From NCBI GenBank assembly GCA_020425835.1, contig JAGQRC010000284.1, positions 1 through 5,633 on the forward strand: DNA of 5,633 bases. The letters run 5' to 3'. Under the pieces are notes generated by a model that saw only the letters and a program-made list of their open reading frames with translations, searched no databases and was not told the DNA's origin. This DNA is from Planctomycetota bacterium. Its GTDB lineage: Bacteria; Planctomycetota; UBA8108; UBA1146; JAJFFE01. Below, one piece after another: positions 1 to 5,557 of this stretch (position 1 is its first letter; the number at the start of each line of letters is the position of its first letter). Made by a program: the position numbers and the translations under genes.

Positions 1-4
1 ACGG

Positions 5-29
5 GCTTTCTCCTTTCGAAGGAGAGAGC
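5..29. other. 11-bp hairpin, possible terminator or processing site of an upstream transcript
   Basis: Arms at 5-15 and 19-29 pair over 11 positions (ten Watson-Crick, one T-G wobble at 8:26) around a TCG loop. No T-run follows on either strand, so it is not a standard intrinsic terminator. It lies upstream of the predicted -10 of the first gene, so it most likely belongs to the 3' end of an unseen upstream gene or acts at DNA level. Confidence 0.4.
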
Positions 30-78
30 ATCCCGTAGCCCATTGGGACGATCTGTCCGAATCGCGGACCACCCTCGA

Positions 79-84
79 TACAAT
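79..84 (+). promoter_or_regulatory. Possible sigma70-type -10 box for gene 1
   Basis: TACAAT matches five of six bases of TATAAT in an otherwise GC-rich stretch. No good -35 lies 16-18 bases upstream; TTGGGA at 43-48 is too far away (30 bases). Transcription would begin near position 91. That would leave a leader of about 35 bases carrying the Shine-Dalgarno at 116-120, and would make the ATG at 93 almost leaderless. This supports the start at 126. Confidence 0.35.
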
Positions 85-115
85 CTCGGCTCATGCCAAC
101 GCCGGATCCCAGTGT

Positions 116-120
116 GGAGG
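116..120 (+). promoter_or_regulatory. Shine-Dalgarno deciding the start of gene 1
   Basis: GGAGG lies five bases before the ATG at 126. The in-frame ATG at 93 has no purine-rich sequence ahead of it (only ...ATCTCGGCTC). The 126 start also leaves a short basic N-terminus directly before the membrane helix. Confidence 0.7.
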
Positions 121-125
121 CCTCG

Positions 126-3100
126 ATGACCTCGCCCCGAAACCCGAAGACCCCGACGACATCGATTCGCTCCCGAGCCGCCGGGAACGCGATCTTGGTC
201 GCCCTGATCGTCATCGTGATTCTCGCGGTCGGAGCGGGACTCGGGCTGTACTTCCTGCAAGGTCCGCGGCCCGCGAAGTCGCCCAGCGGTCGGAGCGACG
301 CCACGCCTTCGGCCAGCTCTACCATCGTCGAGACCTTCGTCACCCAGAGCGTGGTGGTGACCCACGATTCGGGGGGCATCTTCGGCGCCCGAGTGGTCGC
401 CTATCGGGACGCAGGAAACGGTTTCGACACGACGCCGACCGCCGTCGCGCAGTGCGACGATCGAGGGGTCGCGGCACTCTCGCTCCCGACCGGCGTCTAC
501 CGCTTCGAGACACGCGCTGAAGGGTACGGCGCGTCGGCGGTCGAGCGCGCGGTCTCTCCCGACCCCGAGCCGATCACGGTAGTACTGACTCCGGGTCGCG
601 CCATGACGGGGTACGTGACCGATGCCAACGGTCTCCCGATCGCAGATGCGACGATCGTGGCGAAGCGGGAACCTTCGATCTCCGGCAACCACCCGATCCT
701 CTGGGCCCATGGACTCCTCGAACTCGAGGAACTTCGGACGGCGCCGCCTCACGAATGCACCAGCACCACCGACGGCTACTTCGAGCTCTCCGGCCTGAAG
801 GACGCGCCGCACTGGGTCCAAGTGACTCACGACGGGTACAGCGAGTGGATCCAGAGCGGAGTGACGATCGACCGCTCTCCGGTCGCAGTGCAGCTGGCCC
901 CGAGCGTGCCGTTGGAGCTGCGGATCGTCGACGCCGCCGGCGCGCCGATCGGCGACGCTCACATCGAGATCCGCGCACGGATGAGAACGGGCGTGGATCT
1001 GATGCGAACCCTGATCGAGTTGGGTAGCCCGACGGTCTTCGCCGGGAGCACGGACGCGCAAGGCAAGCTGTCGTGCCCACGCTGCGGAGGAAGTCCGCAG
1101 TACTCGATTCGAGTGACCGCCCCTCGCTTCCAGCCTCTGGACGCGGTCGCCGATCGAGATTCGCGTGGTCTCGAGTTGGAGCTGACCCTCCAGGAGGGCC
1201 ATGAGATTCAGGGGGTCGTCCTCGGACCGGACGACCAGCCATTGCCCGGGGCGAGAGTTCGCGTTCATGCCTCGACCACCGCGCCGAACGAGGCGCAACC
1301 CGAAATCGCGGAGACCGACGAACGAGGCGCATTCCACTTCGACACGTTGCCCCTCGTCACCCACACCGTCGCCGTGATGCACCCCGAGTTCGCGACGACT
1401 CGCCAATCCAACGTGCTCCCCGATGCCGGCTCGCTGACCCTGCGGTTGAGCCCGGGCGCGGTGATCGCGGGCAGAGTGGTCGACTCGAGAAACGGCGAGC
1501 CGCTCCGCGCGGCCACCGTTTCCACCTCCGACCCGAGCGGGATCCGCCGACAGGTCGTCACGGATGGCGCCGGGAGGTTTCGGATGGCAGGGATCACCGC
1601 CAACTCCGACCTCGCGATGTTGACGGCACACGCCCCGGGCTACGCGCAATCGACGACGGATCCCCTGACCGCGCGCGTCGGTGAAGAGACGAACGTGGGA
1701 GACCTCACCCTGGAGCGCTGCGGGAGCATCACGGGCACGGTATGGGACGCGAACGGGTCCGCAGTCGCGGGTGCGTTGATCCTGGCCGTGGGTCCGGGTC
1801 GAGAAGGTGCGGCCGGAGAAGCCCCCCACAGCCGGGCCACGCGAAGCTCCGCGGATGGTCGATTCGTGATCGACGAGGTCTATCCGGACAGCGAGATCCG
1901 GCTTCTCGGCGTACACTCCGACTTCCTGCTCTCGAGGTCCCTGCCCTTCGCGGTGCAGCCGGGGGAGGCCGTCGTCGATCGAGAGCTGGTCCTCAGCCGG
2001 GGCGGGCAGGTCTCCGGTCTGGTCCGTGATCGCGATGGGAATCCCATCGTGGGCGCAACGGTCGCCGTGCAGCCTGGTGGAGTTGCCACCGCACTCGACA
2101 TCACGACACTCTCGTCCGCGGTGACCGACTCGACCGGGCGTTTTCTCTTGGCCGGACTGGCCACCGGCGCCTACTCGTTGATCGCCGAAGCGGAGGGCTA
2201 CTTCGCCGGCACGATCGAAGGCCTCGACGTCGTCGCGGGGACAGCGATCGATTGGATCGAGCTGACCCTCCAGCGGGGCCACTGGATCTCGGGTCGGGTC
2301 ACCGGCGTGGACGGGACTCCGATCGCAGGCGCCGAAGTTCGAGTGACCGACACCTCGGACGGGTTCCGAAGGCTCAGCCAACGCACCGATGCCAATGGGG
2401 GCTACCGTCTCGAACCACTGGGGGAGTACCCGGTCGACGTTCGCGTCACGGCCAAGGGCTATGCCGAAGCCGAGCGAACGGAGCAACGGGTCGATACGGG
2501 TGACGTGGACTTCGCCCTCAACCGACCCGGCGTCTTCAGGGGACGCGTCGTCGACCTCGAGGGTGACCCGATCACGTCCTTCGGCGTCAAGCCGTACCGG
2601 ATCTTCGGAGAGAAGGAGATCCTGCTGAAGACCCGATCCTTCCAGTCGCGAACCGGGTTCTTCGAGATCGACGACCTCCCGGGCGGGTACACCTACCGCC
2701 TGCTCTTCGGTGCGCCCGGCTGCGGTAGCACGGACGAGATCGTGGACGTCGTGGACGACACCGTGACCCAACTGGGCGAGATTCGGATCGAGCGGGGGAA
2801 GATCGCCAAGGTCCGGGTGATCGACGAGCTCACGGGAGAGCCGATCTCGCAGGTCAAGGTATCGAGCCTCAGAGTCGGCGCCTTCCTCGACTCGGAATTC
2901 GACGAGCTCCCCGCGTCGAGCCGGAACACGCGTCGCTCGGTCACGGATCGGGAAGGGCGTTGCGAGGTCGGGGGTATCGCCATCGATCCCGTCCCCCTGC
3001 TCTTCACCCACCTGAAGTACAGCGAGCAGGTGGTGGAGCTCGGAACGGGGGACACCGAGACGGACGTCTTCCTCAGCCCGGGCGGCTGGATCTCTGGCAC

Positions 3101-3554
3101 GGTTCGAAGCGCGTACAACGCCCCGATGGCGGGACTCGAAGTCCGTTGCACCGGCTCGTCACGCGACCGCGTGACCAACACGAGTAGCCGGGGAACGTTC
3201 ACGTTCGAGGGGCTCGAGCCGGGCAACTACGCCGTGATCGTCCGGCTCGCTGGCGGAGGGAAGCGAGAGAACGCGCGGTTCGGGGCGAGCGTTGTCTCCG
3301 GCGAGGAGACGGTGCTCGTTTGCAGATTGCCGGCGCCCGACAAGGGCGAGCGCGGCGAAGAGGCCAAGGATGACAAGGCGCGCCGAAAGGGTGACCGTGG
3401 AGACGGACGCGACGATCGCGGACGGGGCGACGGTCGGGACCGAGACGATCGCAACGGCCGGGACCGCGATCGAGACGGGCGCGATCGAGACGGGCGAGGC
3501 AACGGGAGCCGCGGTGGAGGTTCCGACCCTCGGGGTGGTTCCGGCGGGCATTGA
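126..3554 (+). CDS. Membrane-anchored giant protein with 11 carboxypeptidase-regulatory-like (Ig-fold) modules and a charged RDG-rich tail
   Basis: Predicted 1142 aa. Residues 1-20 are basic and polar and contain no acidic residue. Residues 21-44 form one hydrophobic helix with no signal-peptidase site, so this looks like a signal anchor with the rest outside the inner membrane. Residues about 75-1067 form 11 modules of 80-100 aa. Most open with a G-x-V-x-D-x-x-G-x-P-I-x-G-A-x-V pattern, carry D-x-x-G-x-F-x-x-x-x-L in the middle and close with L-T-L-x-x-G, the signature of carboxypeptidase regulatory-like domains (CarboxypepD_reg family). No peptidase domain is present, so the modules probably serve as spacer, adhesion or glycan/protein-binding units. 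Residues 1071-1142 are a low-complexity R/D/G tail. Nine cysteines, including CPRC (317-320), lie beyond the membrane. It is followed at 74 bases by a VKOR-DsbA gene, probably in one operon. The fold call is firm; the function is unknown. An alternative start at 93 would add 11 residues. Confidence 0.9.
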   Translation: MTSPRNPKTPTTSIRSRAAGNAILVALIVIVILAVGAGLGLYFLQGPRPAKSPSGRSDATPSASSTIVETFVTQSVVVTHDSGGIFGARVVAYRDAGNGFDTTPTAVAQCDDRGVAALSLPTGVYRFETRAEGYGASAVERAVSPDPEPITVVLTPGRAMTGYVTDANGLPIADATIVAKREPSISGNHPILWAHGLLELEELRTAPPHECTSTTDGYFELSGLKDAPHWVQVTHDGYSEWIQSGVTIDRSPVAVQLAPSVPLELRIVDAAGAPIGDAHIEIRARMRTGVDLMRTLIELGSPTVFAGSTDAQGKLSCPRCGGSPQYSIRVTAPRFQPLDAVADRDSRGLELELTLQEGHEIQGVVLGPDDQPLPGARVRVHASTTAPNEAQPEIAETDERGAFHFDTLPLVTHTVAVMHPEFATTRQSNVLPDAGSLTLRLSPGAVIAGRVVDSRNGEPLRAATVSTSDPSGIRRQVVTDGAGRFRMAGITANSDLAMLTAHAPGYAQSTTDPLTARVGEETNVGDLTLERCGSITGTVWDANGSAVAGALILAVGPGREGAAGEAPHSRATRSSADGRFVIDEVYPDSEIRLLGVHSDFLLSRSLPFAVQPGEAVVDRELVLSRGGQVSGLVRDRDGNPIVGATVAVQPGGVATALDITTLSSAVTDSTGRFLLAGLATGAYSLIAEAEGYFAGTIEGLDVVAGTAIDWIELTLQRGHWISGRVTGVDGTPIAGAEVRVTDTSDGFRRLSQRTDANGGYRLEPLGEYPVDVRVTAKGYAEAERTEQRVDTGDVDFALNRPGVFRGRVVDLEGDPITSFGVKPYRIFGEKEILLKTRSFQSRTGFFEIDDLPGGYTYRLLFGAPGCGSTDEIVDVVDDTVTQLGEIRIERGKIAKVRVIDELTGEPISQVKVSSLRVGAFLDSEFDELPASSRNTRRSVTDREGRCEVGGIAIDPVPLLFTHLKYSEQVVELGTGDTETDVFLSPGGWISGTVRSAYNAPMAGLEVRCTGSSRDRVTNTSSRGTFTFEGLEPGNYAVIVRLAGGGKRENARFGASVVSGEETVLVCRLPAPDKGERGEEAKDDKARRKGDRGDGRDDRGRGDGRDRDDRNGRDRDRDGRDRDGRGNGSRGGGSDPRGGSGGH
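348..3326 (+). repeat. Eleven tandem Ig-like modules encoded within gene 1
   Basis: By eye the modules start near residues 75, 159, 262, 358, 445, 533, 627, 719, 802, 892 and 987 (numbered from the 126 start) and end near residue 1067. Modules 2, 4, 6, 7 and 8 are closest to the family pattern, for example GRVTGVDGTPIAGAEV at 723-738. Modules 1, 9, 10 and 11 are diverged: 9 reads ITSFGV and 10 reads ISQVKV where the P-I-x-G-A core is expected. Modules 2 and 3 have extra residues in mid-module loops (about 183-210 and 283-300). Similarity is at protein level; I see no long DNA-level repeat, so the duplications are old. Confidence 0.8.
3336..3551 (+). repeat. Low-complexity Arg/Asp/Gly tail of gene 1, with a 15-bp tandem DNA repeat
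   Basis: The last 72 residues are almost only R, D, G, K, E, N and S. A Lys/Glu-rich part (about 1073-1088) leads into mixed R-D-G repeats (1089-1124) and ends in a Gly/Ser-rich stretch (1125-1142). Positive and negative charges nearly balance, so this is a disordered polyampholyte. RGD occurs at 1091-1093 and 1100-1102. At DNA level GCGATCGAGACGGGC is repeated exactly at 3466-3480 and 3481-3495, encoding RDRDG twice, so the tail can grow or shrink in frame by slippage. Function is unknown; binding to surface polysaccharide, membrane or nucleic acid would all fit. Confidence 0.75.
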
Positions 3555-3615
3555 CCCCGCTCGCGTCGCAGCCGATCCTCTACCGGACCGTTCGCACTCG
3601 GTCTCCACGCAACAT

Positions 3616-3621
3616 GGGAAG
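3616..3621 (+). promoter_or_regulatory. Shine-Dalgarno-like site for gene 2
   Basis: GGGAAG sits seven bases before the ATG at 3629. The other in-frame candidates, ATG at 3614 and TTG at 3551, lack a comparable site. The 3629 start also puts the first VKOR helix right at the N-terminus, as is usual. Confidence 0.5.
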
Positions 3622-3628
3622 TCTCTCG

Positions 3629-4987
3629 ATGAACCGCGCCCTGACCTTCACCCTGATCGGCCTTGCGGCCAGCCTCTTCGCATGCGCCACGAGCTCCACC
3701 CTTCTCCGCATGCACGCGGTGGGGACGAGCGATCTCGGAATACTGGCGGGGGCATGCGGAGAGGACGGCGCTTCGTGCTCGAAGGTCATCTCGAGCCGCT
3801 GGGGCGTCTTCCCGCCGCGAGCGGCCGACGAGCCCGCACCCGATGAGGGAACGGACGCTGGAACCCGTGTTGCCGATCCGAGCGACGGAATCCCGGTCGC
3901 CGCGCTGGGGCTCTTCTACTTCACCGGTCTCGCGCTCTGGTTCGGACTGATCGGTCGACCCACCGGGCGCGCGGTGCACTTGCACCGCGCCCTGAAGGTC
4001 CTCTCCGTCTTCGGGGGGATCGCGTCCCTGACGTTCCTGGGATTGATGTTCGCCTCGGTGGGACTCTGCTCCCTTTGCCTCATGTCACACCTCGCGAACT
4101 TCGTGATCATCGCGGCGCTGTTCCTCCTTCCGACCGGAGACCCCTCGGCTCCGACGATGCCCCGACCTCGTCTCGCAGCGACCTTCGTCGTCCTCCTGCT
4201 CGCGGCGTGGACCGCGGAGTGGAAGGGTTACCGGGCGGCGCGCGCAGAGCTCTACGACGCTCAGCTGTCCGAGGTGCAGAAGAACATGGGAGAGGTGCTG
4301 GAGCGAGACGCGCAGCAGGTCGAGGTCGCGCAGCTCCAACAAGAGGTGCAGGATCTGCGGTCGCGGTTGGGTGAGCTGGAAGAGCTGAAGAACGACGCCG
4401 ATCGGCTCGAAGCGCTCCACCTCCAGGAGGAGCCGGTGGAGCTCGACATCCGCGACGACGATCCTCGCATCGAGCACCACGGTGGACGTCGAATGCAGAT
4501 CGTGATGTTCGGGGACATCGAGTGCGAGCACTGCGCCGAGTTCTACGACTTCCTGCGGGCCGAGGTGCTTCCGCTGTTCCGGGGAAACCTGGAGGTCGTC
4601 TACAAGCACCTGCCGTTGTCCGTGCACAAGAACGCGATCCCCGGCGCGAGAGCGTTGGAGGCGGCGCGCGTGCAGGGCAAGTTCTGGGAGATGCACGACT
4701 ACTTGCACGACCGCCGGGAGCAACTGAGCTCGGTCGACTACCTGCGCGTCGCCGGGGAGTTGGGGCTCGACGTGTCGCGGTTCGAGCAGGATCTCCGGTC
4801 GGACGAGCTGATGCGTCGAATCAACGAGGACATACGAACCGGGATGCGACTCGGGCTGAAGAGTACGCCCGCGGTGTTCCTCAACGGCCGTCCCGTCAAG
4901 AAACTCTTCCGGAGCAACATCGGGTTCTGGAAACTGCGCGCGGACATCGTCCGGCGGTCGCGGGAGCGGGCGAATCAGAGCTGGTGA
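3629..4987 (+). CDS. VKOR-DsbA fusion: vitamin K epoxide reductase domain with C-terminal thioredoxin-like disulfide oxidase
   Basis: Predicted 452 aa. Five membrane helices lie at about 3-24, 87-109, 121-145, 147-168 and 182-199. The loop after helix 1 carries C43 and C50 followed by SKVISSRWG, the classic VKOR loop-cysteine and Ser-Ser-Arg-Trp signature. Helix 4 opens with the quinone-side CSLC (147-150). Residues about 205-266 are a heptad-rich coiled coil. Residues about 285-445 are a DsbA/Thioredoxin_4-like domain with CEHC (299-302) and the cis-proline loop STPAVFLNG (412-420). In the known mechanism of bacterial VKOR fusions, the thioredoxin domain oxidises exported proteins, the loop cysteines re-oxidise it, and the CxxC passes electrons to quinone, replacing DsbB. 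Here the topology (N-terminus inside, thioredoxin domain outside) fits. Unusual points are an acidic Pro-rich insertion (about 62-86), the long coiled coil and Glu in place of Pro in CxxC. It lies 74 bases after gene 1 and is probably co-transcribed. An upstream TTG (3551) would overlap gene 1's stop and add 26 residues. Confidence 0.92.
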   Translation: MNRALTFTLIGLAASLFACATSSTLLRMHAVGTSDLGILAGACGEDGASCSKVISSRWGVFPPRAADEPAPDEGTDAGTRVADPSDGIPVAALGLFYFTGLALWFGLIGRPTGRAVHLHRALKVLSVFGGIASLTFLGLMFASVGLCSLCLMSHLANFVIIAALFLLPTGDPSAPTMPRPRLAATFVVLLLAAWTAEWKGYRAARAELYDAQLSEVQKNMGEVLERDAQQVEVAQLQQEVQDLRSRLGELEELKNDADRLEALHLQEEPVELDIRDDDPRIEHHGGRRMQIVMFGDIECEHCAEFYDFLRAEVLPLFRGNLEVVYKHLPLSVHKNAIPGARALEAARVQGKFWEMHDYLHDRREQLSSVDYLRVAGELGLDVSRFEQDLRSDELMRRINEDIRTGMRLGLKSTPAVFLNGRPVKKLFRSNIGFWKLRADIVRRSRERANQSW

Positions 4988-5110
4988 CGAGTCTGCCGAC
5001 CGAGGCCACCTCAGAGAGCCCGCTCCGGCGGTTTCACAGTCTCTCGAAGGTCCGTTCCTTGGTCATCTCGCCATACATTGCATTCCAGCGTGAGAAAAAA
5101 CGGCACAATT

Positions 5111-5136
5111 GACAAAACGCACAACCGTTGTCTTTT
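5111..5136 (+). terminator. Weak candidate terminator after the gene 1-gene 2 unit
   Basis: GACAA (5111-5115) and CG (5118-5119) pair with CG (5126-5127) and TTGTC (5128-5132), with a two-base bulge and a six-base loop, directly followed by TTTT (5133-5136). The stem is AT-rich and short for an intrinsic terminator. It lies 124 bases after the gene 2 stop. Confidence 0.25.
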
Positions 5137-5172
5137 GGAAAGTCCCAAACTCAGGAAAGACGCAGTCTTCGG

Positions 5173-5200
5173 TTGGCTGGGGTGGCGAAACCACTATCAT
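5173..5200 (+). promoter_or_regulatory. Possible sigma70-type promoter for gene 3 or a leader RNA
   Basis: TTGGCT (5173-5178, four of six to TTGACA) and TATCAT (5195-5200, five of six to TATAAT) are separated by 16 bases within the AT-richer island. Transcription would start near 5207. This leaves about 350 bases of leader before the ATG of gene 3, including the hairpin cluster. It is the best promoter-like pair I found in the gap, but unproven. Confidence 0.35.
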
Positions 5201-5408
5201 ATCGCCTGGAACGTTGGGTGAAGTGACGCTGGATTGCCGTGTGAACATTCCAGAGCGCGCACCCGAGTGGCTCGCTTCCCGAACAGGACTGGTTTCGCTG
5301 TAGGGCGGGCGTCGAGAAGCCCCGGTCTTATCCTGGGTGCGCTGGCGCGCTCTCGCGGAACGCATTGGGCTCAGAGAAGACGTTCTCAAGAAAGAAATGA
5401 GACCTGGC

Positions 5409-5428
5409 ACCGACGCCATGGGGTCGGT
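5409..5428 (+). other. Leader hairpin 1
   Basis: ACCGAC (5409-5414) pairs with GTCGGT (5423-5428) around an eight-base loop. It is the first of four consecutive inverted repeats ahead of gene 3. A six-bp stem alone is weak; the clustering is what makes it notable. Confidence 0.4.
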
Positions 5429-5440
5429 CCCGGGTAACTG

Positions 5441-5475
5441 CTGGCCTCGCGGCCTTGGAGCGGCCGCGAGCCCAG
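5441..5475 (+). other. Leader hairpin 2, long GC-rich stem
   Basis: The 14-base arms at 5441-5454 and 5462-5475 pair at 13 of 14 positions (one C-C mismatch) around a seven-base loop. This is the strongest hairpin in the window. No T-run follows, so it is not a standard intrinsic terminator. It may be an RNA element in the gene 3 leader or a protein-binding palindrome. Confidence 0.6.
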
Positions 5476-5486
5476 ACGGCAATGTC

Positions 5487-5507
5487 GGGCCGGTGAGTGT
5501 CCGGCCC
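5487..5507 (+). other. Leader hairpin 3, perfect GC stem followed by a short T-rich run
   Basis: GGGCCGG (5487-5493) pairs perfectly with CCGGCCC (5501-5507) around a seven-base loop. TTCTTTT follows at 5515-5521, seven bases after the stem. That is farther than in a canonical intrinsic terminator, but an attenuator-like role upstream of gene 3 is possible. Confidence 0.45.
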
Positions 5508-5510
5508 CGC

Positions 5511-5533
5511 GAAGTTCTTTTCAGGTCAACTTC
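5511..5533 (+). other. Leader hairpin 4 or operator-like palindrome
   Basis: GAAGTT (5511-5516) and AACTTC (5528-5533) form a perfect six-base inverted repeat with an 11-base spacer. It ends ten bases before the Shine-Dalgarno of gene 3. The left arm overlaps the T-rich run after hairpin 3, so the two structures could affect each other. As DNA it could be a repressor site. Confidence 0.35.
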
Positions 5534-5543
5534 CCCGAGGAAA

Positions 5544-5548
5544 GGGAG
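5544..5548 (+). promoter_or_regulatory. Shine-Dalgarno of gene 3
   Basis: GGGAG lies nine bases before the ATG at 5558, within the purine-rich stretch 5537-5552. This supports a real gene start although only 76 bases of the coding region are visible. Confidence 0.65.
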
Positions 5549-5557
5549 AAGACGCAC

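Larger units (their letters stand above)
4988..5557. other. Non-coding gap with no convincing gene
   Basis: This 570-base gap separates gene 2 from gene 3. Short open frames exist on both strands, but none has a good ribosome site, a recognisable domain or a natural composition. About 5085-5260 is visibly richer in A and T than the rest of the window. The second half (about 5409-5533) is a run of inverted repeats leading to the ribosome site of gene 3. I see no tRNA or insertion-sequence ends. Confidence 0.65.

Noticed and set aside
126..260. Prepilin-type N-terminus for gene 1
   Set aside because: There is no Gly-Phe-Thr-Leu-Ile-Glu-like processing site before the hydrophobic helix. A simple signal anchor explains it.
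574..1332. 252-aa open frame on the - strand inside gene 1
   Set aside because: Arg/Ser/Pro-rich composition typical of antisense frames in GC-rich genes, and it lies fully inside a clearly coding region.
3668..3688. Possible lipobox (L-F-A-C, C19) at the start of gene 2
   Set aside because: Phe at -2 is atypical, and the segment is the first membrane helix of a multi-pass VKOR domain, which would not be cleaved.
3292..3846. A + strand frame with a left-handed-helix-like peptide (repeated T-I-A-x-G-x and I-E-T-G-A units)
   Set aside because: It is the out-of-frame reading of the RDG-tail repeats and of the start of gene 2. The hexapeptide look comes from the repeated DNA, and there is no ribosome site.
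3227..3985. 252-aa open frame on the - strand across the gene 1-gene 2 junction
   Set aside because: It reads antisense to the RDG tail (R/S/P low complexity) and to the VKOR catalytic loop. No domain is visible.
4085..4723. 212-aa open frame on the - strand inside gene 2
   Set aside because: Leu/Val/His-rich mirror of the coiled coil and DsbA-like domain, which are well supported on the + strand.
5020..5034. Small hairpin (CCGC/GCGG) followed by TTT soon after gene 2
   Set aside because: Only four base pairs and three T residues, expected by chance in GC-rich DNA.
5109..5136. Exact TTGACA as a -35 box
   Set aside because: At 16-18 bases downstream there is only CTTTTG-like sequence, with no acceptable -10.
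5109..5303. 64-aa + strand frame in the AT-richer island
   Set aside because: It needs a TTG start, has no ribosome site and shows no recognisable fold. I could not support it as a gene.
5405..5420. TGGCAC resembling the -24 element of a sigma54 promoter
   Set aside because: The -12 element (TTGC) is missing at the required spacing; CCATG is found instead.
5063..5557. 164-aa open frame on the - strand filling the gap before gene 3
   Set aside because: It would need a GTG start without a ribosome site. The product is Ser/Arg/Pro-rich with no recognisable domain, and it runs antisense through the hairpin cluster.
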